DNA from: Paenibacillus massiliensis subsp. panacisoli DSM 21345
Lineage (GTDB): Bacteria > Bacillota > Bacilli > Paenibacillales > Paenibacillaceae
Length of the DNA: 64,000 bases
NCBI RefSeq assembly: GCF_000426545.1
Contig: NZ_AUFO01000010.1
Span: 283,964-347,963, forward strand
Direction: 5' to 3'
The notes under the pieces are model-generated. The model saw only the letters and a list, made by a program, of their open reading frames with translations, was not told where the DNA came from and searched no databases. Positions 25,714 to 34,689 of the stretch are shown here, piece after piece; positions within the stretch are counted from its first letter, which is position 1, and each line of letters opens with the position of its first letter. Both the position numbers and the translations under genes were made by a program.

Positions 25714-26583
25714 ATGGCAGCATTTGCTAACAAAATAGGAGTCATCTCGGACAGCTTCGGTCGAGGGGTGTATCAGGATTTGCTTGAAGCCCGAAAGGTA
25801 GGAGCGGAGGGCGTTCAGATCTGGGCAACCCAAGGGGAAATGGACCCCATACGGATGGCAACGGACAGGCGCAAGGAACTGCGCCAATATGCTGCAGGGC
25901 TTAGCCTGGATATCTCTGCACTATGCGCCGATTATGGCGGCTGGGGCTTCCGACATGCTGCGGACAATCCGCACCGAATCGAGCAATCCAAGCGGGTGAT
26001 GGAGATGGCGCTTGACTTGGATTGCCGGATCGTGACGACCCATATTGGCATTATTCCTAAAGATACGAATCATGATGAATATAAAGTGCTTCAGGAGGCA
26101 TGCAATGAGCTGGGACGCGCGGCTTCGGCTCTTGGGGGATATTTTGCGATTGAGACAGGACCCGAGCCTGCCGACCGATTGAAGCAGTTCCTGGATTCAT
26201 TGAACACACCTGGTGTTGCGGTGAATTTTGATCCGGCCAATATGGTGATGGTGACAGGCGATGATCCCGTCCAAGGCGTATATAGCTTGAGAGATTATAT
26301 TGTTCATACACATGTGAAGGACGGTATCCGATTAAGGGAGGTTGATCCTTATGAGGTATATGGGAAGTTAAGTCATGATCAGATCGCGACAATGGCTGAG
26401 ACAGGAGCTGGCTTCCGGGAGGTTCCGCTGGGGGAGGGGGCGGTTGATTTTGAAGCCTATTTTGCAGCCTTGCAGGCGATTGGATATGCCGGATATTTGA
26501 CGATTGAGCGGGAAGCAGGACAGCAGCCACATATCGAGCTTGAGGCTGCCATCCGTTTCGTTCGCCGCTATCGTGATGCCTGA
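25714..26583 (+). CDS. Sugar phosphate isomerase/epimerase (xylose isomerase-like TIM barrel)
   Basis: A 289-residue protein of the AP_endonuc_2/IolE-IolI superfamily. Metal-binding residues typical of the fold are recognisable in VTTHIGIIP, YFAIETGPEP, VAVNFDPANMVM and IVHTHVKDG, and the end TIEREAGQQP is usual. I use the ATG at 25714; a GTG three codons earlier has its purine run too close. These enzymes isomerise or epimerise sugar or inositol derivatives. It converges on a second, different isomerase 17 bases away whose operon includes a Gfo/Idh/MocA dehydrogenase, suggesting one sugar or cyclitol pathway. Confidence 0.85.
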   Translation: MAAFANKIGVISDSFGRGVYQDLLEARKVGAEGVQIWATQGEMDPIRMATDRRKELRQYAAGLSLDISALCADYGGWGFRHAADNPHRIEQSKRVMEMALDLDCRIVTTHIGIIPKDTNHDEYKVLQEACNELGRAASALGGYFAIETGPEPADRLKQFLDSLNTPGVAVNFDPANMVMVTGDDPVQGVYSLRDYIVHTHVKDGIRLREVDPYEVYGKLSHDQIATMAETGAGFREVPLGEGAVDFEAYFAALQAIGYAGYLTIEREAGQQPHIELEAAIRFVRRYRDA

Positions 26584-26600
26584 CTACACGCGTCTTCCGC

Positions 26601-27470
26601 CTATAGCTCATTCCAGATCCGGCGAACGTTGGCCATGCCAATCCTGGAGCCTGTGCGACAATCCTCCATCCCTTCGAATTCGAGGGACAGATAGCCGTCA
26701 TAGCCTGATTGCTTAATGGAGCGCAGCACCTCTCGGAGATCCAGATCTCCATGTCCGGCAATAGCCCCTCTCAGATAGTTGCCGCCAGTGGTTCGGAACC
26801 AGCCTTCTCCAGGGCCATCTGGTGAATCTGCACGAGCGGGACGAAGATAGAAATCCTTGATGTGAATCATGGATGCATAGGGAAGATTATTGCGGACAGC
26901 AACCACCGGGTTCTCGTCGGCACACATGAAATTACCAATATCCAGTGTTGTCTTGTAATTGGGTTCCTCCACTGCTTCGACCAGCGCCTGGACACGATCA
27001 CTATGCTGAATGAAGTATCCGTGATTCTCTACACTCGTAGTGATTCCGAAGGCAGCAGCATATCGTGCTACCGTACGGCAAGCGTGGGCCAGACGGTCGA
27101 GCTGCCTGTTAAAATGTCCAATAGAGACATCCTTACTGGAGGCCACATCATGTCTCATAAGCTTGACACCCAGACGAGCGGCGATATTCACCTGGCTCTT
27201 GACACGCTCAATTTCCGCCTCGTAAGCGTCATCATGGTTCGTCAGGAAATTGGCTCCGATCGCATAGTTGGATATCTCCAGCCCGGCGGCAAGCGCTTGA
27301 GAGCGAATCCGATCAATTAGTTCCGGTTGCTCTGTCAGATCGAAGCCGAGAGGCACAATTTCGATATGCTCACTTCCGAGCTCAGCTGCATAATCAATGA
27401 AGCCGCCGATATCCATTTCACCCTTGCGCAGTGCGTTATACAGGCTATAGCTGCTTAATCCAAGCTTCAC
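26601..27470 (-). CDS. Sugar phosphate isomerase/epimerase, second gene
   Basis: A 289-residue TIM-barrel protein of the same superfamily as its convergent neighbour but only distantly similar. GTG start after AAGGAGG, overlapping the dehydrogenase stop by four bases. Fold motifs are EHIEIVPLGFDL, ENHGYFIQ, TTLDIGNFM with the metal Asp, MIHIKDFY and LSLEFEGMED. It is translated with the Gfo/Idh/MocA gene upstream, so a two-step oxidation plus isomerisation of a sugar or inositol is plausible. Substrate unknown. Confidence 0.85.
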   Translation of the reverse strand: MKLGLSSYSLYNALRKGEMDIGGFIDYAAELGSEHIEIVPLGFDLTEQPELIDRIRSQALAAGLEISNYAIGANFLTNHDDAYEAEIERVKSQVNIAARLGVKLMRHDVASSKDVSIGHFNRQLDRLAHACRTVARYAAAFGITTSVENHGYFIQHSDRVQALVEAVEEPNYKTTLDIGNFMCADENPVVAVRNNLPYASMIHIKDFYLRPARADSPDGPGEGWFRTTGGNYLRGAIAGHGDLDLREVLRSIKQSGYDGYLSLEFEGMEDCRTGSRIGMANVRRIWNEL

Positions 27471-28525
27471 AGCTGTACCTCCTTCCCAAGCTGGGCAGAT
27501 GTGTAGACGGCATTAAGAATTTTCGTAATCTCCACACCATCCTCAACAGGACTAAGCGGCTCCTTGCCTGATTGAATGCATTCGATGAAGTGAGCAATTT
27601 CATTCGCAAATGCGGTGTCCACCTGGAAAGTGGCACTATCTGTCTGTGGATGAATATTTAAGATAGTGTTATTTTTCTCGGAGACCATCACCAGCTGAGG
27701 ATCAATCTCCAGCCCCCCTTGATCTCCATATAGCTTGACTGAGCTTTCGTTACGCTGTGCATGGAGCGAGAAGCTAACATCGACGAATAGAGACGCTCCG
27801 TTCTCGAATCGGATTAAGGCATTGGCCATGTCCTCAACGTTGTTCTTACTAGCGTCATAGTCCGCAGCCTGGTAACGGGAGAGGTTCGCGATATGTGCGC
27901 GATTGCCCAGACGGTAATAGGTGTTTCCGCTGACGGATACGGCTCTGGGGCGGCCCATCATATACCAGCATAGATCAATGACGTGCACGCCAATATCAAT
28001 CAAGGGGCCTCCGCCTGAACGATCCACATCACTGAACCAACCCCCTGGATTCCCCAATCTGCGAATGGTTGATGCCTTGGCATAGTACAGTTCTCCGAAT
28101 TCTCCAGCCTCGACGAACGAACGGAGCATTTGAACATTGGGATCATAGCGTCGAACGAAGCCAACCTGCAAAATGTTTCCAGAGCTGCGTACTGCCTCCT
28201 GTATACGAATAGCCTCATCAACGGTGCGGCATAGCGGCTTCTCGATGAGTACATGCTTGCCCGCTTGTAGTGCGGCAATACTAATCTCGGCGTGGGTGCT
28301 ATTCCAGGTGCAGATACTGACGGCATCAATGGCACTGTCAGCCAGCAACTCCCGGTAGTCAGAATAAGCCTTCGTAGCGCCGTTCGCCGTGGCTACTTGC
28401 TCCGCTCGTGCTTTGTTGTTATCGCAAATGGCCTCGATGACGACGTCCGGATGATTACGGTAGGGTCGAAGATGGAAGTCGGATATACTTCCTGCTCCAA
28501 TGACACCGATATGTACTTTTTTCAA
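27467..28525 (-). CDS. Gfo/Idh/MocA-family oxidoreductase
   Basis: A 352-residue NAD(P)-dependent dehydrogenase. TTG at 28525 lies nine bases after AAAGGAG and gives the usual N-terminus KKVHIGVIGAGSISDFH with the Rossmann GxGxxS; the frame open to 28621 lacks both. The catalytic Lys is in VLIEKPLC, followed by the conserved VGFVRRYDPN and GGGPLIDIGVHVIDLCWY. Family members oxidise sugars or inositols. It is first in an operon with an isomerase and divergent from an AraC regulator, the likely controller. Confidence 0.92.
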   Translation of the reverse strand: MKKVHIGVIGAGSISDFHLRPYRNHPDVVIEAICDNNKARAEQVATANGATKAYSDYRELLADSAIDAVSICTWNSTHAEISIAALQAGKHVLIEKPLCRTVDEAIRIQEAVRSSGNILQVGFVRRYDPNVQMLRSFVEAGEFGELYYAKASTIRRLGNPGGWFSDVDRSGGGPLIDIGVHVIDLCWYMMGRPRAVSVSGNTYYRLGNRAHIANLSRYQAADYDASKNNVEDMANALIRFENGASLFVDVSFSLHAQRNESSVKLYGDQGGLEIDPQLVMVSEKNNTILNIHPQTDSATFQVDTAFANEIAHFIECIQSGKEPLSPVEDGVEITKILNAVYTSAQLGKEVQL

Positions 28526-28684
28526 TTGAACCAGCTCCTTTCGGGATGCTTGTTGCTTCAAATGTAGACATAAACGATGTACAACTCCATGAGGATTGAC
28601 TTCATTGTAGCGGGAGAGCAATCTCTAGGCTATGTAGCCATGTGCTGTTTATTTGAATAATTGTGCGCTTCAGGAGGGATGGAC

Positions 28685-29554
28685 GTGAGCAGAATGACAG
28701 CGTTACGAGAAGAAATGAATATGCCAGATCCTCATTTTCCAGCCAAGCTTAATTCATTGCGTTACGATACCAAAGGGCAGGTCATATTCCAGCACCACTG
28801 GCATGCCCATCTGGAGCTGCAATATTTTGTATCAGGAGAAGCGGTTATTGAATGTAATGGAGTACCTCTGCGTGTAAAGGGCGGGGATCTTGTCGTGCTA
28901 AATAGCAATGATCTGCATATGGGTGTCTGCCAATCCGACGAGCTGGCATACCATGTGCTCATTGTGGATATTGCGCTGCTGCATAGCCTGTCGCCAGATG
29001 CCATTGAGACCAAATACATAGCCCCGATCGCCCGGAACCAGATTCTGTTCCAGAATCGGATTGAGCGTGATGCCAATCTGAATCGATGCATGGATGCCAT
29101 GATTGGGGAGTTCAGAGAGCAGGAGCCGGGCTATGAGCTGTCGATCAAGTCGTCCCTGTATCGCCTGCTGACCTTGTTGGTTCGTAGCTATGTCACCGAG
29201 TGTAGTCAGCTCCCGCAGCATGAGACTCGAACGAGGAATCTGCAGCGCTTCGCTCCGGTATTCGACTATATTGACGGGCATCTGGACCAGGAGCTTACGG
29301 CCAGCGAGCTCGCTGACCTGATCGGGCTGAGCCGTTATCATTTCAGTCGTCTGTTCAGCAGCCTGACGGGCAGGACGATCTCGGAGTACATCAATCAGCT
29401 TCGCATCAATAGATCCGAGCAGCTGCTACGTCATTCCAGTATGACGGTCTCCGAGATTGCCTGGGCCATTGGCTTCAAGGACGTGTCCTACTTCAGCCGG
29501 ACCTTCAAGAAATACAAATCACTGTCCCCCTCTGAGCTTAGGACGGAGCGTTAG
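28685..29554 (+). CDS. AraC-family regulator with N-terminal cupin
   Basis: A 289-residue transcription factor. GTG at 28685 is seven bases after AGGAGG; ATG at 28679 is too close. The cupin sensor domain holds HHWHAHLELQYFVSGEAV and GDLVVLNSNDLHMG (about residues 30-95). Two helix-turn-helix motifs lie at the C-terminus (LTASELADLIGLSRYHFSRLF and MTVSEIAWAIGFKDVSYFSRT). It is transcribed away from the dehydrogenase-isomerase operon with 159 bases between starts, so it probably activates that operon when its sugar ligand binds. Confidence 0.9.
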   Translation: MSRMTALREEMNMPDPHFPAKLNSLRYDTKGQVIFQHHWHAHLELQYFVSGEAVIECNGVPLRVKGGDLVVLNSNDLHMGVCQSDELAYHVLIVDIALLHSLSPDAIETKYIAPIARNQILFQNRIERDANLNRCMDAMIGEFREQEPGYELSIKSSLYRLLTLLVRSYVTECSQLPQHETRTRNLQRFAPVFDYIDGHLDQELTASELADLIGLSRYHFSRLFSSLTGRTISEYINQLRINRSEQLLRHSSMTVSEIAWAIGFKDVSYFSRTFKKYKSLSPSELRTER

Positions 29555-29864
29555 CTTTACGTTACACATTACACACTTCACACCAAACATCATATTCCCA
29601 GACCTCTTAGTACCTTGACCAGTTTAACCAGATCCAATGTGAGTGTAGAGTTGCTGCAAGCGGGGAGCGCTGTTGATCACTGTTAAACTTGCTGCTCTTT
29701 CGAACGACCTTGAAAAGCGGATGAACAGCAAGGTTAAGGGCGGCCACTATCATTTCTCCAGGGCTTCCCCGCTTTCCGCAAATCACGATCTCTTTAAGTC
29801 ACGATCTCTTCAAATCATTCACACTGAAATCAGATTCGATCAAGGTACTGCTCGCCATGACTGT
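29555..29864. other. Intergenic region, convergent genes
   Basis: No gene. AACTTGCTG (29683) pairs with CAGCAAGGTT (29727) over a long loop and may end the reverse-strand SDR transcript. A 15-bp direct repeat TCACGATCTCTTYAA lies at 29783-29797 and 29799-29813. Confidence 0.4.
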
Positions 29865-30776
29865 CTAGCGGTAGCCTTCGGTCTGAGCAGGCTTTCCTGC
29901 CTCCTGCACCTCCACCAGATAACGGAAGCAATCGGGCCTGGACCCGTCCCTATCAGTGAATCCGTAGACTTGGGCCAACTGGCCGCTGGACAACGAATGC
30001 CCATTCCAGCGAGCCTTGTCTTCATCGGCGGCTAGGGCTGCTACGGCGCGACCTACATAGAACGGCGTCTCGGATATGGCAAAATGAGGCTCCTGCTTCG
30101 TCGCATCCTCCCAATTCGATTCGGTGACGCCAAAATGCTCCAGCATCATCTCGGATCGCATCCAGCCTGGTGTCAGTGAGACAGCTGTGCAAGCATGCGG
30201 CTTCAGATCATGACTTAGCCCCCATGCCATCCGGCTTACAGCCGTCTTGGCCAGATCGTAGAAGAGCGACAGACGATAGTGTGATTGGTTGTATTCGGCG
30301 GTACCGTCCGTCATTTCCACGACCAGACCTCCTGCTTGGCGGATTAACAATGGCAAGGCATAGTGGCTTGTAATCAAATGGGTATCAAGTGCAAGACGAA
30401 GCAGACGCAGTCCGTTGTCCAGCGAATGCTCCCAGACCGGGACGTTCCAGTCTGTGAGCAGCTCACCACCCCAAATATCGTTCACGAGGATATCCAATCG
30501 GCCTTGCTCCTGCTCAATGCGGGTGATCAGAGCCTTCACCTGCTCTGACTGTAGATGATCGACCTGCACGGGGATGCCAATCCCCCCAGCCTCGTTCACC
30601 AGCTCTGCCGTGTCCTCGATGGTCTCGGGCCGATTGTATTCCGAAATCTGCGTACGCGTCGTGCGGCCAGTGACGTATACCGTGGCTCCGGCTGCACCTA
30701 GCTCGACGGCTATGCCTCTTCCGGCACCACGAGTACCTCCGGCTACTAAAGCTACTTTTCCCTGTAATGGTTGCAT
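29865..30776 (-). CDS. Short-chain dehydrogenase/reductase
   Basis: A 303-residue SDR. ATG at 30776 follows AAAGGAG by eight bases; the longer frame from 30809 lacks a site. The cofactor loop reads VAGGTRGAGRGIAV and the active site is Tyr-Asp-Leu-Ala-Lys in LFYDLAKTAVSRM. GRTTR after strand 2 suggests NADP preference. The family variant (LVNDIWGGE instead of NNAG, SLTPGWMRSE) resembles uncharacterised bacterial SDRs annotated next to regulators. It diverges from a WYL regulator 94 bases away that may control it. Confidence 0.88.
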   Translation of the reverse strand: MQPLQGKVALVAGGTRGAGRGIAVELGAAGATVYVTGRTTRTQISEYNRPETIEDTAELVNEAGGIGIPVQVDHLQSEQVKALITRIEQEQGRLDILVNDIWGGELLTDWNVPVWEHSLDNGLRLLRLALDTHLITSHYALPLLIRQAGGLVVEMTDGTAEYNQSHYRLSLFYDLAKTAVSRMAWGLSHDLKPHACTAVSLTPGWMRSEMMLEHFGVTESNWEDATKQEPHFAISETPFYVGRAVAALAADEDKARWNGHSLSSGQLAQVYGFTDRDGSRPDCFRYLVEVQEAGKPAQTEGYR

Positions 30777-30870
30777 GTGTACAGCTCCTTTCGTTGTCTT
30801 ACCGTTCACTTTACACTATAATGATGTCATCTATTGTCATATATAATACGAATCAGCAAGGAGGGAGCCT

Positions 30871-31905
30871 ATGAGAGCCGATCGGCTGCTTGCGCTGCTC
30901 CTACTGCTACAGACTCATGGCAAGCTGACCACCCGTGAACTGGCAGAGCGTCTTGAGGTCTCCAGTCGTACAGTCATACGTGATCTGGAGGCGTTAAGCG
31001 TGGCGGGCCTACCCGTCTATTCGGAGCGCGGGCCGGATGGAGGCTGGCGGCTGATGGAGGATTTCCGCAGTCGATTAGGAATGATGAGGCTGCATGAGAT
31101 CAAGTCCTTGTTCATCGTTCCTTCCGATACAATTATGAGACAACTAGGTTTACCTGCTCGGGAGGATGAAGTCCGCGCCAAGCTGCTGCATGCCCTCCCT
31201 TCACCGATGAAGCGTGAGGCCGAGCAGTTTCTGGACAAAATCTATATCGACACAGGCACCTGGGCACCTGCTGTAGAGAGTAAGGAGCAGGCTGAGCGGT
31301 TCGCACTTGTGTATGAGGCAGTATGGGAGGAGCTTCAGCTACAAATGGAATACGAGAAAGCCGACGGCAGTCGTATCCAGCGTAGCGTGGCTCCACTCGG
31401 GCTGGTAGCTAAGGGGAATACATGGTATTTGGTAGCAAGCTCCGGGAAAGATCAACTGCGCAGCTATAGATTGTCGCGGATGTTGTCTGTTCAGATCACC
31501 TCTGATGCCATCGTTCGTCCAGCAGAATTTTCCTTGCGTGCATACTGGCACCAGAGCAAGAATGAGTTCGTACAGGGCATTCCTGTCTATGAGGCCGACG
31601 TGCTGGCACATCGCTCTATTCTGGGGCGTCTTACCTTTACAGGGAAATTCGTCAAGCATATACATCTTCATGAAGAGCGTGGTGGAGAGGGAGTAACGGA
31701 CGAGAATGCCTGGACTCGTGTGAGTCTACATTTCAATGATGAAGAGGAGATTGTGGAATACGTCATGGGCTTTGGTGAGCGGATGAAGCTGGTACAGCCA
31801 GAGCATTTAATAGATACCATTGCTGAGCGCGCCCAGGCAATCCTGAAGCTGTATGGCTCTTCCAAAAATAGTAGTCAGGAGCAGCAGGCAACTGAGAGTA
31901 CGTAA
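30871..31905 (+). CDS. HTH/WYL-domain transcriptional regulator (YafY/DeoR-like)
   Basis: A 344-residue protein starting after AAGGAGGGAG. The N-terminal winged helix reads MRADRLLALLLLLQ, LTTRELAERLEVSSRTVIRDL. The WYL ligand-binding domain contains NTWYLVASSGKDQLRSYRLSR (about residues 182-202), followed by a WCX C-terminal extension. WYL proteins bind nucleotides or DNA ends and often repress a divergent gene, here the SDR. Confidence 0.9.
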   Translation: MRADRLLALLLLLQTHGKLTTRELAERLEVSSRTVIRDLEALSVAGLPVYSERGPDGGWRLMEDFRSRLGMMRLHEIKSLFIVPSDTIMRQLGLPAREDEVRAKLLHALPSPMKREAEQFLDKIYIDTGTWAPAVESKEQAERFALVYEAVWEELQLQMEYEKADGSRIQRSVAPLGLVAKGNTWYLVASSGKDQLRSYRLSRMLSVQITSDAIVRPAEFSLRAYWHQSKNEFVQGIPVYEADVLAHRSILGRLTFTGKFVKHIHLHEERGGEGVTDENAWTRVSLHFNDEEEIVEYVMGFGERMKLVQPEHLIDTIAERAQAILKLYGSSKNSSQEQQATEST

Positions 31906-31908
31906 TAC

Positions 31909-31932
31909 CATATCCATATCCATATCCACATC
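31909..31932 (+). repeat. Short hexamer repeat
   Basis: CATATC three times, then CACATC, between the WYL gene and aroD. It could vary in copy number but lies outside the ribosome site of aroD. Confidence 0.7.
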
Positions 31933-31953
31933 AGGAAGAAGGAGTAGGTCATT

Positions 31954-32724
31954 TTGGCAAACACACTAACCATCAAGGGCATAACTATTGGCGCGGGCAT
32001 CCCGAAAATCTGTGTCTCCATAGTAGGCGCTAATCTGGAGCGACTGAAGGAGGAAGCAGCGGAGCTGCGGCTTCTGAGCCCCGATCTTGTCGAGTGGCGG
32101 GTGGATTTCTATGAGCAGGTAGAGGACATCGATCGTGTCAGAGAAGCCTTGGCGACCATTCGAGCCCTGTTGCCAGACACCCCACTCGTGTTCACCTTTC
32201 GCAGCGCGAAGGAGGGTGGGGAGAAGGAGGTAAGCTCTTCCTATTATGTAAAGCTGAATCAGGCGATTGCACAGTCGGGTCAAGCGGATCTGATCGATGT
32301 CGAGCTGTTCCATGCGGAGCAGGATGTCCGACTGTTGGTAGATACGGCGCATGCACATCAGGTGCATGTGATCATGTCCAATCATGATTTTCACAAGACC
32401 CCAGCCAAGGATGAACTGGTAGGGCGCCTGCGGAAAATGCAGGAGCTTGGTGCTGATCTGCCCAAGATCGCCGTCATGCCAACCTCCACAGCGGATGTGA
32501 TTACTCTGCTGGACGCTACCAACACGATGAAGGAGCAGTACGCGGATCGTCCGATCATTACGATGTCGATGGCGGCAAACGGGGTGATCAGCCGGTTATC
32601 TGGTGAGCTATTTGGCTCGGCGGTCACCTTTGGCGCAGCCAAGCAAGCCTCTGCTCCAGGACAGGTGGCTATCTCAGAGCTGCGTACGATGCTGACCATG
32701 TTCCATCAGCAGCTGGTGAAATAG
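31954..32724 (+). CDS. aroD: 3-Dehydroquinate dehydratase, type I
   Basis: A 256-residue class I enzyme of the shikimate pathway, using a Schiff-base Lys. TTG start nine bases after GAAGGAG. Conserved elements are VEWRVDFYE, FTFRSAKEGGE, DVELF, IMSNHDFHKTP with the catalytic His, and LPKIAVMPTS with the Schiff-base Lys; SGQxx-type C-terminal APGQVAISELR is normal. Class I enzymes are also used for quinate breakdown, but no quinate genes are nearby. A terminator follows. Confidence 0.96.
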   Translation: MANTLTIKGITIGAGIPKICVSIVGANLERLKEEAAELRLLSPDLVEWRVDFYEQVEDIDRVREALATIRALLPDTPLVFTFRSAKEGGEKEVSSSYYVKLNQAIAQSGQADLIDVELFHAEQDVRLLVDTAHAHQVHVIMSNHDFHKTPAKDELVGRLRKMQELGADLPKIAVMPTSTADVITLLDATNTMKEQYADRPIITMSMAANGVISRLSGELFGSAVTFGAAKQASAPGQVAISELRTMLTMFHQQLVK

Positions 32725-32763
32725 CAATGAAGTAATGATATGCATGGTCTGCTGAATAAGATG

Positions 32764-32801
32764 AATCTCTGAGTCGCAGACTGCGGTTCAGAGATTTTTT
32801 T
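32764..32801 (+). terminator. Terminator of aroD
   Basis: AATCTCTGA and TCAGAGATT enclose CGCAG/CTGCG and are followed by a T-run. The next 130 bases to the thrC promoter hold nothing I can identify. Confidence 0.85.
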
Positions 32802-32934
32802 GCAAAGTCTGGGACTCGGAAGAGCTAAGGAGGTGATACTGCTTCCGGCTTTGCCGCCGTGTTCATTGGTGAAATTGGAAGAGGGCATCCGAGCATACCA
32901 TGTGAATTTGTCTCTCCATGGAGGAATATAGTTC

Positions 32935-32963
32935 TTGTGCTGTGGACTTTCTTATTCTATAAT
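32935..32963 (+). promoter_or_regulatory. Promoter of thrC
   Basis: TTGTGC (32935-32940), 17-base spacer, TATAAT (32958-32963). No T-box leader is visible. Confidence 0.55.
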
Positions 32964-33044
32964 ATCAGAAAGTATGTAGCGTAACGTTGACTTCACTGGT
33001 CATAACCAGCAGAGATCTAATCAGCAATGGGGGATGCTTTGTTC

Positions 33045-34445
33045 ATGGAATATATAAGCACAAGAGGACAGGTAACAGGTAAAGGCTTTATTGAGACAGT
33101 ACTGATGGGCTTGGCGGATGATGGCGGTCTTATGCTACCAGCACAGATTCCGATGGTAACCGCCGCCACGTTGGAACAATGGAAGACGCTGAGCTATGAG
33201 GAGCTATTCTTGGAAATTTTCGCTTTGTACATCAATGATGAGATTCCGCGTGAGGACCTCAGAGAGCTGGTGCGTCGCAGCTATTCCAGCTTCCGTACAC
33301 CAGAGGTGACTCCGGTGCACAAGGTGCACGACTCTTTGTATATTCTGGAGCTGTTCCACGGCCCTACCTTCGCATTCAAGGATGTAGCACTGCAGTTCAT
33401 GGGTGAGTTCTACTCCTACGTGTCCAAGAAGCAGGGGCAGATCATTCACATTCTGGGTGCAACATCCGGGGATACCGGAGCTGCCGCCATTCAGGGTGTA
33501 CGTGGTAAAGAAGGCATCAAGATCTGTATCCTACATCCGCATCAGAAGGTAAGTAAGGTGCAGGAGCTGCAGATGACGACTGTACAGGACGAGAATGTAC
33601 TGAATCTGTCGGTTAAGGGCAACTTTGACGATTGCCAGGGCGTGATCAAGGAGCTATTCGCTGACCTTGATTTCAAGAGTCAGTATCATCTGCGGGCTAT
33701 TAATTCCATTAACTTTGTACGGATTCTGGCACAGACGGTGTATTATTTCTACGCTTATCTGCACATTGAGCAGAGCGGTCAGTCTTCTAAGGTGAACATC
33801 AGTGTACCTTCTGGCAACTTCGGTAATATCTTCTCTGGCTTCCTGGCCAAGAAGATGGGGCTGCCGGTGAACAAGCTGATCATTGCCACGAATGAGAACA
33901 ACATTCTGGAGCGCTTCGTGAAGACTGGCGAATATCGTCCGGGTGGCTTCAAGAGCACATATAGTCCTTCTATGGATATTCAGGTGGCGAGCAACTTTGA
34001 GCGCTATCTGTATTATTTGCTGGGTGAGGATGCCGTACAGGTATCAGAGTATATGGCACAACTGAAGGAGCGGGGGGCTATCGTCATCCGTCCTGAGGAT
34101 CTTGCGAAGGTCCAGGCTGATTTTGCAGCTTATGGTACCAGTAATGAGCAATGCCTGGAGATCATCAAGTCGTACCAATCCGAGTATGACTATCTGCTAG
34201 ACCCACATACGGCCTGTGGCATTGCTGCGTATGAGGCGAATCAGGAGCCAGACGAGGTCACGATCACCTTTGCTACGGCTCATCCTGCCAAGTTCAACGA
34301 AGCCATCGAACTAACGGGAATTGAACAGCAATTCCCAGAGCCGATTGCTCGCTTGTCCTCCATGCCTCAATATCAGGTTGTAGTAGATAACGACAAGGCT
34401 GAGATTGTGAATCAGCTAGAAGCCTTCTACACGCTGAAGGGCTAA
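33045..34445 (+). CDS. thrC: Threonine synthase
   Basis: A 466-residue PLP enzyme that converts O-phosphohomoserine to threonine. ATG at 33045 follows GGGGGA by ten bases; the frame open from 33027 has no site. It opens MEYISTRGQ, has the PLP Lys in HGPTFAFKDVALQ, the phosphate loop GATSGDTGAAAI and SVPSGNFGNIF. The length and LELFHGPTFAFKD pattern fit the longer class of ThrC found in Gram-negatives and some Firmicutes, unlike the short Bacillus enzyme. It is monocistronic, without hom or thrB nearby. Confidence 0.95.
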   Translation: MEYISTRGQVTGKGFIETVLMGLADDGGLMLPAQIPMVTAATLEQWKTLSYEELFLEIFALYINDEIPREDLRELVRRSYSSFRTPEVTPVHKVHDSLYILELFHGPTFAFKDVALQFMGEFYSYVSKKQGQIIHILGATSGDTGAAAIQGVRGKEGIKICILHPHQKVSKVQELQMTTVQDENVLNLSVKGNFDDCQGVIKELFADLDFKSQYHLRAINSINFVRILAQTVYYFYAYLHIEQSGQSSKVNISVPSGNFGNIFSGFLAKKMGLPVNKLIIATNENNILERFVKTGEYRPGGFKSTYSPSMDIQVASNFERYLYYLLGEDAVQVSEYMAQLKERGAIVIRPEDLAKVQADFAAYGTSNEQCLEIIKSYQSEYDYLLDPHTACGIAAYEANQEPDEVTITFATAHPAKFNEAIELTGIEQQFPEPIARLSSMPQYQVVVDNDKAEIVNQLEAFYTLKG

Positions 34446-34504
34446 TGCTGTTGCTCCGACCCGTTGGGTAAGAGATATGAAACCTATCCATCGAGTTCAA
34501 GAAG

Positions 34505-34551
34505 AAGCTGTTCTCACGGCCAATGCTGGCTGCTGGGGGCAGCTTTTTTTT
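34505..34551 (+). terminator. Terminator of thrC
   Basis: AAGCTG...CAGCTT base with an inner GGCCA/TGGC stem and a run of eight T residues. Confidence 0.8.
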
Positions 34552-34689
34552 AGGATGTGACATGAAAAGTGAGCCCCAGCAATTTATAATAAAGCAGAGC
34601 ATACCGCAGTGAGATGTCAATGACGAAGCAAGAACACCCAAGCAGCGAGGCGCTTGATTGGGCTTGTCAGGAGGAGGAGGCAGACACAC

